Below the pieces are notes generated by a model, which was given only the letters and a program-made list of their open reading frames with translations, did not search any database and had not been told where the DNA came from. This document shows positions 6,541 to 14,516 of a stretch of 17,432 nucleotides of DNA, in pieces. Each line of letters opens with the position of its first letter. Within the stretch, counting starts at the first letter, position 1. The DNA comes from Gemmatimonadota bacterium (GTDB lineage Bacteria > JBHIER01 > G020348925): assembly GCA_020348925.1 (NCBI GenBank), contig CP070758.1, positions 759,869 through 777,300 of the forward strand, read 5' to 3'. Position numbers and translations under genes: made by a program.

Positions 6541-9078
6541 TTATACCTTGACTATTTTCACTCGCACAACGCCAAAAAAGGCTGAGCTTCCGCTTAAGCG
6601 CTCATAGTCTGCCGGGATAATATCGTTATTGTTCCCGCCCCTTGGCACCTTACCGAACTCGCTGGCAGCTATTTCTCCATAGGCCCAGTGTCCTTGACCG
6701 TAGCACTTGGCAATCGTTCCAGGCCTCGTACCTTCCCAGAGTTTCGCCGTGCATTCCAACTCCCCTGTTGGTGAGAGAAGCCTGATTCTGTCTCCCGTCT
6801 TCACTCCAAGTCTTGCAGCATCGACCGGATTTATTTTGGCTACATCATCCCATGCCTCATCGCCCGGATCGTGGTCTTTCAATTCTTGGTACCACAAGCA
6901 ATTGGCGGACCTCCCCTCACGGTTAAGTCTGGACTTGTAATCTACAAACACTAATCCATCTTTATTACCGTACATATAAGGTTCTTCATAGTGTGGAACA
7001 AATGCTTTTTCCCCTCTTGCCTCGTAATTACAGGCAGCCAGAACGTCATCAATGGACTTTGCGTGTTTCTCGGCGTGTTTCGCCAGAGCTTCCTTCAGTG
7101 TCTCGCTATAGAACTCAAACTGCTTGGTCTTCGTCTTCATACTTCCCCATCTCTTTCTGAATGGATAAGGATCCGAGTTCCAGACACCGGTCTTTCTGAA
7201 ATCCTCCCAGCCGTTAAATTTATCACCTCCTTGGTATTCAGCTGGATCCCAGAGTTTATGAGTAGCGTGTTTCAGAGCATATAAGGCAAACTCTTTCTCA
7301 TTTGTTGGGATTTTACCAGTTTCTGGGTCTTTATACTCTCGGTAGTGCCTGAGTAAATTATCAAACCCCCTTTCGGCTAATTTCTCCGCTATCAGCCATG
7401 GGATCTCGGTCTCATCTGTCCTCACATCCCATAACGGTTTTATTACTGGTTGATTCATGGTGACGTGGCGATATCCGTTGGCAAATGACTTAACGTAGCC
7501 CCACTTCTCAAACATGTGGTGGTTAGAAGGTAGCACTATATCAGCAAACCATGTAGTCTCTGATGCATTCGTGGTGATATGCACCGAGAAGGGGATTTTA
7601 GACAAAGCCTTGAACCACCTTTCACTCTGAGTACAAGAGAAGGCGAAGTTATTCATATACCCTATTGCGACCCTAATCTCATTAGGATCCTCATTCAGTA
7701 TACCGTCCGCAGCATTGTTCGTTACTACTCCGCCTCCAGACTTACCGGCATTGAGGGCTGGGAACTCCAGTCTCCCCCTGTGGTCTATTTTCTTATGTTT
7801 TATTCCCGCCTGTGCTATTTCATCAAGGAACTTCTTTTCACTCGGGAAGCTTTGAGTATACTCTTTATTCGCCTTCAGGGTTCCTCCAACGTTATCGACT
7901 GAACCTATCAGACCATTCAGGGCATGACATGCCAGAGATGCATATGCTCCCCTGACCTGCATCACCGGTCCACGAGCCACCCATGAGATGGCATGAGGGC
8001 CCGCCTTTCCGTAACCGATAGCGACCCTTCTTATTTGCTCCGCTGGCAGTCCCGTCTTCGCCGCCGCCCACTCAGGAGTTTTGTCCTTCAACTCAATATT
8101 CCACCACTTGACTAGACCATACGTGTATTTTTCCTCAAAATCACTCTCACTTATGGTTTTTCCTGCAGCAAACCTGTTGGTGCCGTCAATGAAATCACCA
8201 ACAAAATCTCTGTTCCATAGACCTTGAACCAATATCTCATGGGCCATAGCACAGGCCAGTGCACCGTCTTCACCAGGCTTGACTGGCAACCATTCGGATG
8301 CTTTCGCTGCCGTCGCCGATAGTCTGGGGTCGACTACTGCCACCTGCGCTCTATCGAGTGCGTCCCCCCACCTGCTCATGTAGTAGGACACCTGCCTGTT
8401 GGCAGCGAGGGGGTCTGCACCCCAGAGGATGATATATCTGGTATTAAGAATGTCATACTGTCGATAGGTCCATTCACCCTCTGTGTAATAAGGCCCAAAC
8501 TTCTCTGCTTCAGCACAAATGGCACTATGGGAGATATTGTTCGGAGAGCCGATGATTTTTGTCATCCGGCTGTAAATGATATCCCTCATGTAGGAATATC
8601 TACCTCTCAACAGTAAATACTTATGGGTTTCGTTGTTTTTCCGGAGTTCCATGATCTTGTCGGCTATCGTGTTAAGAGCCTCATCCCATGTTATAGGCAC
8701 AAATTTCGGATCCTCATTTCTCCCCTTTTTGGGATTGGTCCTCCTCATAGGTGATTTGACTCTGTCTGGGTCATATACTTGCTGGAGACTCATATGTGCC
8801 CTTGGACAGCTCGCGGCTCCATTTACTTTGGAGTTTGGGTTGCCGCGAACTTTGATAGCTCTGCCATCTACAACATAGACCTGCTTAGAGCACCAAGACG
8901 TGCAGCCCTGACAGGTGGTTGGTCTCCATTCGCCTTGTACTTCGTAATCAGCGCGACCAGTTCGTGCGAATGCTCTTAATACCGGTTTAAGCGTGGTGCC
9001 CAATGTCACTGTTGCACCGACCACAGCAGCGTTCTTTAATAAATTTCGGCGAGTCAGTTCTTTTGAACTTTTATACAT
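6541..9078 (-). CDS. arrA: Molybdopterin catalytic subunit, respiratory arsenate reductase (ArrA) type
   Basis: This is an 845-residue DMSO-reductase-family enzyme with bis-MGD molybdenum and one [4Fe-4S] cluster. A twin-arginine signal (TRRNLLK, residues 9-15, then a hydrophobic stretch to about 38) sends it folded to the periplasm. The cluster cysteines are C56, C59, C63 and C91, spaced C-x2-C-x3-C-x27-C as in ArrA. The ArrA-type RGRY motif is at 158-161. HSAIC places the likely Mo ligand at C188, with K193 and Y205 after it; as I recall them, R165, H189, C193, K198 and Y210 of Shewanella ArrA match R160, H184, C188, K193 and Y205 with a constant offset of five. The C-terminus carries RGGNNN and DYERLSGS. 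GGAGGTGA precedes the ATG. Length also suits ArrA (about 850). Related selenate, antimonate and tetrathionate reductases are the main alternatives. Confidence 0.85.
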   Translation of the reverse strand: MYKSSKELTRRNLLKNAAVVGATVTLGTTLKPVLRAFARTGRADYEVQGEWRPTTCQGCTSWCSKQVYVVDGRAIKVRGNPNSKVNGAASCPRAHMSLQQVYDPDRVKSPMRRTNPKKGRNEDPKFVPITWDEALNTIADKIMELRKNNETHKYLLLRGRYSYMRDIIYSRMTKIIGSPNNISHSAICAEAEKFGPYYTEGEWTYRQYDILNTRYIILWGADPLAANRQVSYYMSRWGDALDRAQVAVVDPRLSATAAKASEWLPVKPGEDGALACAMAHEILVQGLWNRDFVGDFIDGTNRFAAGKTISESDFEEKYTYGLVKWWNIELKDKTPEWAAAKTGLPAEQIRRVAIGYGKAGPHAISWVARGPVMQVRGAYASLACHALNGLIGSVDNVGGTLKANKEYTQSFPSEKKFLDEIAQAGIKHKKIDHRGRLEFPALNAGKSGGGVVTNNAADGILNEDPNEIRVAIGYMNNFAFSCTQSERWFKALSKIPFSVHITTNASETTWFADIVLPSNHHMFEKWGYVKSFANGYRHVTMNQPVIKPLWDVRTDETEIPWLIAEKLAERGFDNLLRHYREYKDPETGKIPTNEKEFALYALKHATHKLWDPAEYQGGDKFNGWEDFRKTGVWNSDPYPFRKRWGSMKTKTKQFEFYSETLKEALAKHAEKHAKSIDDVLAACNYEARGEKAFVPHYEEPYMYGNKDGLVFVDYKSRLNREGRSANCLWYQELKDHDPGDEAWDDVAKINPVDAARLGVKTGDRIRLLSPTGELECTAKLWEGTRPGTIAKCYGQGHWAYGEIAASEFGKVPRGGNNNDIIPADYERLSGSSAFFGVVRVKIVKV

Positions 9079-9135
9079 TTTACTTTCACCTCCCGTAGTG
9101 AGACTTGGAAATCTTTCCAGCAGCTATATGTAATT

Positions 9136-9993
9136 CTATACCATGCCCTTCGTTTTTTCATAGGAACCCTGATTAAATTCTCTTACATAAAACACTTTCG
9201 GTTCTGTTCCCAAATCTTCCTTGAGTCGCCGAGAGTTGAATTTACTGAGGATTTGGTTTACCTCGCTATTCGGATCATTCAGATCTCCGAATATTCTTGC
9301 GTCAGTCGGGCAGGCTTCCACACAGTAAGGCAACTCTCCCTTGATAAGCCTGTGATCGCAAAAGGTGCATTTCTCCACAATACCTTTGCGTCGTATCCCT
9401 GTACCAGGGTTGGATAGCTCCCTGGCCGGATTGTAATAAGGAAGAACTCTACCTCTGGCCTTCTGTGTAACCTCGCGAGCAGACGCAGTACCATTTTCAA
9501 TCAGAGGCTTGTCATTGCTCCAGAAACGGTGCTTTCCCTCTTCGTTAAAATGAATTACACCATAGGGGCAGTTGGTGATACAATATCGGCAACCAATGCA
9601 CTTACCCGGACTGTGCATAGTGATGTCACCATCCGCCTTGTGCATGGCTCCCGTTGGGCATCCTTTGACGCACGGAGCCTTCTCGCAGTGATTGCACAGA
9701 GTCGGCATATATTCATATTTAGGATAAGGGAACCGCCCAACAGTCCTGCTGATTCGACTCGCCCAAGCAACATTCTCTTGGACATTGTTCTCGTTCTTAC
9801 AAGCAATCATGCACGCTCCACAACCTACGCACCTTCTGAGGTCGATTACCATTGCCAGTTTCTTGCCTGAAATCGAGCTCTGGGCTTTCGCCGGCCCTCC
9901 TGTAACCGCAGACATTATGCCAGCGGTTCCCCCCAAAACTCCGCCTTTCAGGAAATCTCTCCGGCTGATCTCGTTACCATTCGATTTACTCAT
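9136..9993 (-). CDS. arrB: Four-cluster ferredoxin subunit (ArrB/TtrB/PsrB-like)
   Basis: A 285-residue electron-transfer subunit with sixteen cysteines for four [4Fe-4S] clusters. The groups are C55/58/61/65, C100/103/108/112, C132/135/138/142 and C209/212/224/228. A stretch of about 65 residues separates the third and fourth groups. It passes electrons from the membrane subunit to the molybdenum subunit in the periplasm. It has its own canonical twin-arginine signal, SRRDFLKGG at residues 10-18, unlike many partners of this class that ride out with the catalytic subunit; tetrathionate-reductase TtrB is also exported this way. GGGAG lies about 12 bases before the ATG. It sits 57 bp ahead of the catalytic gene. 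The arr name depends on the catalytic subunit being ArrA. Confidence 0.87.
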   Translation of the reverse strand: MSKSNGNEISRRDFLKGGVLGGTAGIMSAVTGGPAKAQSSISGKKLAMVIDLRRCVGCGACMIACKNENNVQENVAWASRISRTVGRFPYPKYEYMPTLCNHCEKAPCVKGCPTGAMHKADGDITMHSPGKCIGCRYCITNCPYGVIHFNEEGKHRFWSNDKPLIENGTASAREVTQKARGRVLPYYNPARELSNPGTGIRRKGIVEKCTFCDHRLIKGELPYCVEACPTDARIFGDLNDPNSEVNQILSKFNSRRLKEDLGTEPKVFYVREFNQGSYEKTKGMV

Positions 9994-10113
9994 GGTTATT
10001 GTGACTCCCTATTCATGTTGACCTGCAAACGGTTTATTGATAGTGTGTTACATCACATCCCTGTTGGTCAGATTGAACATTAAGTTACCAGGCATAAGTC
10101 CTGCCCAGATGGA

Positions 10114-11250
10114 CTAAGAATGGTGTGGGACTTCTTTCAAAGCCAGTTTCTTTGTCCCCCACATGTACAGTAAAGCTGTTAAGGAAACGGCCAACATCAC
10201 AACAGCAATCTCGGCAAATGAAGCTGAGTATTGTGCCGGAGAGCCATGCTCGAGGTGCTTCAAATCCTCCAACATCGGTTCGATGAGGCCTCCTATGGTG
10301 TAATCCATTCTGGCAGCGAACATTCCTATCAGTACCAGAAAGGATCCAACGAGTATGCCGTTCGGTGTTCTTGTCCTTCGGTTTAAAAAGAGAAATAGTG
10401 GTATTATTAAACCTAAAAGTATCACAATTGCCCAATACCACCAGAGAGATAGGCTGTGCTGATAAGCCGTGCTGTCGACTGTACTGTGCAGCCCCGTAAC
10501 ATCTCTCCAAAACGTGAAAAGAACAGCTACGCCTAAAGCTAAGGCTAAGAACTTGGCAAGAGTTGCTGTCACGCGGCGGAATTCAGTACTCATTTCACTT
10601 TTGCTGACACTAAACTGGAGAGTAGTAACAAATAAGACCAGCGCCGTGCCGATTATTATAGCAATCAGTACAAAGTATACTGGGGCAAAAGCTCCCCCAT
10701 AGAACGGCCTCGCGACAGCAAATCCGAAGACAGCTCCAAGTGTAGAGTGAACCCCTATAGCAGCCAGAGGAGCAATGATGCCAATTACCCGGGCCTTCTT
10801 GACATCGTTTTTATGGAGCAGAGAGAAGTCAATAACCAGCAATACCAAGTAAAGGGTATAGAAGATTACCATCCACCCCAAAGGGGACCCTACGTTGGGA
10901 GATATCAACAGGTAATACGCTTGAATCGGAGAACCGAGGTGAAGGACTATGAGAATGCCTCCGGCAAAAAGGGTGATTATCGCCAGAAATACCGCCCTTT
11001 TTATTATGAGCTCAAATCCCTTTATGCCTAAGGCATGACCAAGTGACACCGTTATACACCCTGCGCTCGCTGCCACAAAAAAGACATACGCGGCAGTAAC
11101 TATGCCCCAAGGTATTTGATCTGTTACTCCCCATGGACCCAGACCTCTAATGAGGGTGTAAACAGCACCCCATATTCCTATCAACAGTCCGACAATTACT
11201 ATCACCATCCATCCGTATAAGATCCGGTTAGAGGATTTTTTCTCTATCAT
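10114..11250 (-). CDS. NrfD/PsrC-family quinol-oxidising membrane subunit (ArrC-like)
   Basis: A 378-residue integral membrane protein with about ten hydrophobic segments. It is typical of the NrfD/PsrC family, which takes electrons from menaquinol and hands them to the ferredoxin subunit. Visible family features are the AASAGCITVSLGHAL segment (helix 2), the loop LGSPIQAYYLL followed by GSPLGWM before helix 4, and positively charged cytoplasmic loops. GAGGT is eight bases before the ATG. It is the first gene of the complex, giving the order C-B-A-D; as I recall, the Desulfitobacterium arr cluster also places arrC first but then runs C-A-B-D. No cytochrome b or c partner is encoded here, so this subunit is the likely quinol entry point. 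Confidence 0.87.
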   Translation of the reverse strand: MIEKKSSNRILYGWMVIVIVGLLIGIWGAVYTLIRGLGPWGVTDQIPWGIVTAAYVFFVAASAGCITVSLGHALGIKGFELIIKRAVFLAIITLFAGGILIVLHLGSPIQAYYLLISPNVGSPLGWMVIFYTLYLVLLVIDFSLLHKNDVKKARVIGIIAPLAAIGVHSTLGAVFGFAVARPFYGGAFAPVYFVLIAIIIGTALVLFVTTLQFSVSKSEMSTEFRRVTATLAKFLALALGVAVLFTFWRDVTGLHSTVDSTAYQHSLSLWWYWAIVILLGLIIPLFLFLNRRTRTPNGILVGSFLVLIGMFAARMDYTIGGLIEPMLEDLKHLEHGSPAQYSASFAEIAVVMLAVSLTALLYMWGTKKLALKEVPHHS

Positions 11251-11255
11251 GGTGT

Positions 11256-11306
11256 TTACCTCATTTCATCTAATACACCGGATTTGGTGCCAATTCCTTC
11301 TTTCAT
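11256..11306 (-). CDS. Possible 16-residue ORF just upstream of the NrfD-type gene
   Basis: An ATG at 11306-11304 follows GGGAGGTGAAG, a strong ribosome site at good spacing. It opens a 16-codon frame (MKEGIGTKSGVLDEMR) ending in TAA five bases before the next gene's ATG. The next gene's own GAGGT site lies inside the last codons and stop. It could be a leader peptide that couples translation to the arr-like operon, a remnant, or chance. No homology is claimed. Confidence 0.35.
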   Translation of the reverse strand: MKEGIGTKSGVLDEMR

Positions 11307-11307
11307 C

Positions 11308-11334
11308 TTCACCTCCCCATTTTAGGGAGGCAAA
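11308..11334 (-). promoter_or_regulatory. Hairpin that sequesters a Shine-Dalgarno site ahead of the arr-like operon
   Basis: CCTCCC and GGGAGG (11312-11317 and 11325-11330 on the plus strand) pair around a 7-base loop. Flanking T-A and G-U pairs can lengthen the stem to about ten. On the minus-strand transcript the 3' arm is exactly the GGGAGG ribosome site of the 16-codon ORF, so the stem would block initiation there. There is no T-run, so it is not an obvious terminator. Confidence 0.5.
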
Positions 11335-11366
11335 ATTCTCATTCTGCCTTTTAACATTCATTTCGT

Positions 11367-12452
11367 TTAGATGTGCATCTGGTATTGAACTCTCAGACCA
11401 AACTCAGTGTCGGCACCGTCCTTTTGCGACATATCAACATCCAGGTTTATCTGAACCCGGTTGTACTTGTCAAAGAAGATATCCACTCCTGGCGTCACCA
11501 GAATATTTCTGGTGTCATCGTCATCAGTGTCTCTTTGGGCATAATCAACCCGAATTGCCGGACGCACAGAATAGATTTTCTCTCCCTCGGACAACTTTAC
11601 GTTGTAACTTCCGAGAAAGACAAATCCCATGAAATTTGCTTCATCGCTGATAATGGGATTAGAACCATAGACGACCTCTGTTTGTACCCATGGACCAGTC
11701 CTAGAGACCTTGTCTTTAATTCCATACTCTAAATCAGCTTCAAAAGCCAGAAAGTTATCGCTTGAACCGTTTTTAGTCGTATCTATGAAACTTTGGTATT
11801 TTGATACGGTTCGATTCGACACACTCGCCCCAAAAGACAAATCTTCGAGAGCACTGAGAACAACTCGACCACCGATCAGCTTTCCGTTGTCGTCGTCACT
11901 CTTTTTGTTATCACCATTGCCATTGAATACTCCAATATAGTATTTGACCTTCTCCACCTGTCCGTGCACCATGGCACCGATATCACGACCGGCGTATAAC
12001 CCGTCTTTGGTAATGATCTGATTGCTGCTCTTCCAGCTACTCCCGATAAGATGATTACCCCTTTCGATAACCATAGTCTTAGTGGTTGAGGTCAGCTCCC
12101 AGAGCGAAAACGGCTTTTTGTACTGGCCGAGCTTGATGTTGAATTTCGGGTCAAGGATTACGTCCACATAGCCGTCCTTGAGCTTTGCCCCTCCTTCTCC
12201 CAGGTCATATTGAACTTTGGCCTTCATTGTGCCCGCGGAGTTTTTATACTCGGCTGCGAGTCTCGCTCTGCGGACATAGAAAGTGTTATTCATATCTTCC
12301 GCCGCTTCCACGTTGGAGGTATGGAACTGTCCATGCAGCCTTCCGGCAAAGGTTACCTTTGACTTTTTAGCGACCACGTTCTCCTGGCCATTTGTGGTTG
12401 ACCATACACATGCGAATACCGTCAAACAAAGCATCAATTTAACCACTCTCAT
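11367..12452 (-). CDS. Phosphate-selective porin O/P family outer-membrane protein
   Basis: A 361-residue outer-membrane beta-barrel. It begins with a Sec signal peptide (MRVVKLMLCLTVFACVWSTT, cleavage likely near residue 23) and then shows the Porin_O_P pattern: FAGRLHGQFHTSN, FYVRRARLAAEYK, KVQYDLGEGGAKLKDGYVDV and KLGQYKKPFSLWELTS. Alternating strands fill the rest. The ATG at 12452 was chosen because GGAGG stands ten bases upstream; an upstream TTG at 12461 is too close to it. Family members OprP and OprO pass phosphate and polyphosphate; many relatives are less specific. It lies 116 bp before the arr-like operon, so it may admit the oxyanion used as electron acceptor, arsenate being a phosphate mimic. 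That role is inference. Confidence 0.85.
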   Translation of the reverse strand: MRVVKLMLCLTVFACVWSTTNGQENVVAKKSKVTFAGRLHGQFHTSNVEAAEDMNNTFYVRRARLAAEYKNSAGTMKAKVQYDLGEGGAKLKDGYVDVILDPKFNIKLGQYKKPFSLWELTSTTKTMVIERGNHLIGSSWKSSNQIITKDGLYAGRDIGAMVHGQVEKVKYYIGVFNGNGDNKKSDDDNGKLIGGRVVLSALEDLSFGASVSNRTVSKYQSFIDTTKNGSSDNFLAFEADLEYGIKDKVSRTGPWVQTEVVYGSNPIISDEANFMGFVFLGSYNVKLSEGEKIYSVRPAIRVDYAQRDTDDDDTRNILVTPGVDIFFDKYNRVQINLDVDMSQKDGADTEFGLRVQYQMHI

Positions 12453-12541
12453 TTTATACAAACCTCCCCTCTAACAGAAAAACTACTTACGAAAGAATTT
12501 GAAAAGAAAGAAACTCTATATCCATACACACACTACGATCA

Positions 12542-12604
12542 TTACCCCCCTTCCTTCTCGACTTGACCTTTTCCCCTACTCTCTTGAATTTGCTTTTTGA
12601 GCAT
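12542..12604 (-). CDS. Possible 20-residue ORF behind a near-complete anti-SD match
   Basis: Between the two porin genes the minus strand reads AAAGGAGGTGATG, which matches nearly the whole 3' tail of 16S rRNA. An ATG inside this string (12604-12602) opens a 20-codon lysine- and glycine-rich frame ending TAA at 12544-12542. The ATG is only two bases from GGAGG, which is tight. A real small gene is possible but unproven; the site could instead be a ribosome standby sequence. Confidence 0.25.
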   Translation of the reverse strand: MLKKQIQESRGKGQVEKEGG

Positions 12605-12622
12605 CACCTCCTTTTAGTTAGT

Positions 12623-12639
12623 GGAAGTTTTCAACTTCC
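12623..12639 (-). terminator. Short hairpin just after the first porin gene
   Basis: GGAAGTT-TTC-AACTTCC (12623-12639) is a 7-bp perfect stem with a 3-base loop, starting seven bases past the porin stop codon. No T-run follows on the minus strand. It may act as an mRNA 3'-end stabiliser or a weak or factor-assisted terminator separating the porin from the downstream genes. Confidence 0.4.
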
Positions 12640-12645
12640 TTTATA

Positions 12646-13965
12646 CTAAAATAAATATTGCAATCGAGTGTAAATCTCAAACATGTCGTCCGGATTCGGA
12701 TTTGTGGCGGTTTTGTAGAAATCGCCCACCAAAACATAGGCTGTCCCCAACTCGGCCGTCAGGCCACTGGTAAACTTATATCCCACGACCGCATCGAGTT
12801 CAAAGCCCTTATTCCTTTTGCCGTAAGCATTCTCCGCTGTCGAACGGAGAATGCCACCAGCAAGGGTGGTCCAGATCTTCTCTCTCGGTTCGAATCTGGC
12901 TCTCACCTGAAGAGATAAAAGCCCCAAACCACTGTTGTTGAGATCGGCGTTGAGTCCGGCTACGTCCTCATTTAAAGACGTGAAGATCTCCAAGTATCCG
13001 GCATAATTGGGGCCGAGAATTACATGAAAATCCCCACGACTGGTACTTGTTGATCTCTCCTTCTCCCCGGTGGAATGGGTAACTTGAAGACTGAGGGTTG
13101 TCGGGCCGAGGTTCTTGCTGCCTTCGAAGTTAAGTCCCAAACCGGAATTATCGATATCCTTAACACCAACGCTATCGAAGTCTGTTTTACCTTTATTATA
13201 TAGGATGAAACCACTAAGATCAAATCCTGCCCACTCTTTAACGCAGCTTATACCAGCCCATAAGTCTCGGGTTGTTCTATCGAATTTTAAGTTATCGTTG
13301 AGGAAATAAATATATGGGTTCACTTTACATTTACCAGAGAAAGATAGATCGGCTCCGATCTTTAAGAGATCTCTATCGTCAGCCTTCGTGAGATCACCTC
13401 CCTCATTCAATCTGAAGGCCCCAACAGTGAAAGAATGGGTGTTGAATCCGGTTGTGATCTCAACGCCAGCTACATCAAAATCCCAGTCCCAGTCGAAGAG
13501 GTAACCCTTAAATCCATCCATTGGCGATTGAATTCCGACTTTAAGGTTTACTCGGGTATCAGGAATATTGAAATCCAGATATGCATTTCGAGTCTCAATA
13601 TTGACCACGTCCGCGCCCTGCGCACCGCCGTAATTTTCGCCCACACCGTGTGTTCCCACACCCCATATCATATCGCCCACCTCGAAGGCAAGCACACCTT
13701 TAAGGTTTTTATTGGCTTGGCTTGTCAGAGAGAACCTGAACCTCTGGTCAACCAGTATACGTGTCCTCGAATCGGTTTCAGGCCCTATTATTGGACTTGT
13801 GACGAGAGGTGTAGCTGATCCATAATTATAAAACACGGTTCTGATCCTGTACGCCCCTGTGAATGTTGTACCACTAAAATCGTTGCCTCCTTCTTGGGCT
13901 TCTGCTTCCAAGGAAACGGTAGCCCATAAAGTCACAGCCATAATAACGGTAAATAACCCTCGCAT
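12646..13965 (-). CDS. Outer-membrane beta-barrel porin-like protein
   Basis: A protein of about 439 residues with a Sec signal (MRGLFTVIMAVTLWATVSLEAEA, then QEGG), many alternating amphipathic strands and the classic barrel C-terminus DMFEIYTRLQYLF ending in phenylalanine. Segments such as DSRTRILVDQRFRFSLTS and NAYLDFNIPDTRVNLKVGIQ resemble alginate-export/outer-membrane porin families found in diverse anaerobes, but I cannot name a substrate. The ATG at 13965 was chosen because it gives a standard signal peptide, although GGAGAG is very close to it. In-frame alternatives are ATG 14010 and GTG 14031, which would add 15 or 22 residues before the signal. It precedes the Porin_O_P gene and follows the cyclic-nucleotide-fold gene. 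Confidence 0.82.
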   Translation of the reverse strand: MRGLFTVIMAVTLWATVSLEAEAQEGGNDFSGTTFTGAYRIRTVFYNYGSATPLVTSPIIGPETDSRTRILVDQRFRFSLTSQANKNLKGVLAFEVGDMIWGVGTHGVGENYGGAQGADVVNIETRNAYLDFNIPDTRVNLKVGIQSPMDGFKGYLFDWDWDFDVAGVEITTGFNTHSFTVGAFRLNEGGDLTKADDRDLLKIGADLSFSGKCKVNPYIYFLNDNLKFDRTTRDLWAGISCVKEWAGFDLSGFILYNKGKTDFDSVGVKDIDNSGLGLNFEGSKNLGPTTLSLQVTHSTGEKERSTSTSRGDFHVILGPNYAGYLEIFTSLNEDVAGLNADLNNSGLGLLSLQVRARFEPREKIWTTLAGGILRSTAENAYGKRNKGFELDAVVGYKFTSGLTAELGTAYVLVGDFYKTATNPNPDDMFEIYTRLQYLF

Positions 13966-14057
13966 CTCTCCAACTTTCAGTAATGTTAAATGTACCGGCT
14001 GGATCCGCATATATTTAGCACGAATCCCCACACCCGAGCATATTAAAATCTGTGCCT

Positions 14058-14516
14058 TTAGGACGCATCTATATATTCCAGTAATCCAGCTATTGTTTGT
14101 CTGAACCTGGAAGAAATGACCGAAGCAACCTCTTTCATAACTATATAACCGATGTGGCTATTTTTATCGAACAAATCTCTAAGCTCTGTTGCTGGCAGTA
14201 CTATGATTTTGGATTTTGTTACTGTGATAGCCGAAGCAGTAAGACTGTAAGGCTCGACGAGGGCAGACCATCCGAACATCTCGCCTTCTTCTATCTTATC
14301 GACTGAAACAGGTCCTGATATGCTTTTCAATTTAGTCTGAATATCAACCTCGCCCTCAATAAGGATGTACAGATACTCCGCTATGTTACCATCGGTAAGA
14401 ATTCTTGTACTGGCACCATAAGTTTCCTCGGAGGCCAGCCCTGCAATACTTGCCAGCTCATCTTTTTCCAGCCCTTGAAAAATAGACACCTTTTTAAGAA
14501 TGTCGACCGGTACCAT
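14058..14516 (-). CDS. Cyclic-nucleotide-binding-fold protein without DNA-binding domain
   Basis: A 152-residue protein made of one CRP-type cyclic-nucleotide-binding beta-roll (residues about 8-130) and a short terminal helix. It starts DILKKVSIFQGLEKDELASIA, and ILIEGEVDIQ marks the core. In CRP the phosphate-binding cassette has a glutamate after FG and an arginine before TA; here the run is FGWSALVEPYSLTASA, so the glutamate is tryptophan and the arginine is missing. cAMP binding of the usual kind is doubtful. No helix-turn-helix follows, so it is not a complete transcription factor. ATG 14516 with GGAAG upstream was chosen over a TTG at 14612. It may sense something for an unknown partner. 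Confidence 0.82.
   Translation of the reverse strand: MVPVDILKKVSIFQGLEKDELASIAGLASEETYGASTRILTDGNIAEYLYILIEGEVDIQTKLKSISGPVSVDKIEEGEMFGWSALVEPYSLTASAITVTKSKIIVLPATELRDLFDKNSHIGYIVMKEVASVISSRFRQTIAGLLEYIDAS

Noticed and set aside
6541-9078. Nitrate reductase (NapA/NarG) or formate dehydrogenase identity
   Set aside because: Cluster spacing, RGRY motif, cysteine Mo-ligand context and the NrfD/ferredoxin partners fit the Arr/Ttr/Psr branch, not those enzymes.
10085-10510. 141-codon minus-strand frame inside the NrfD-type gene
   Set aside because: Out of frame with a clear membrane protein; composition is shadow-like.
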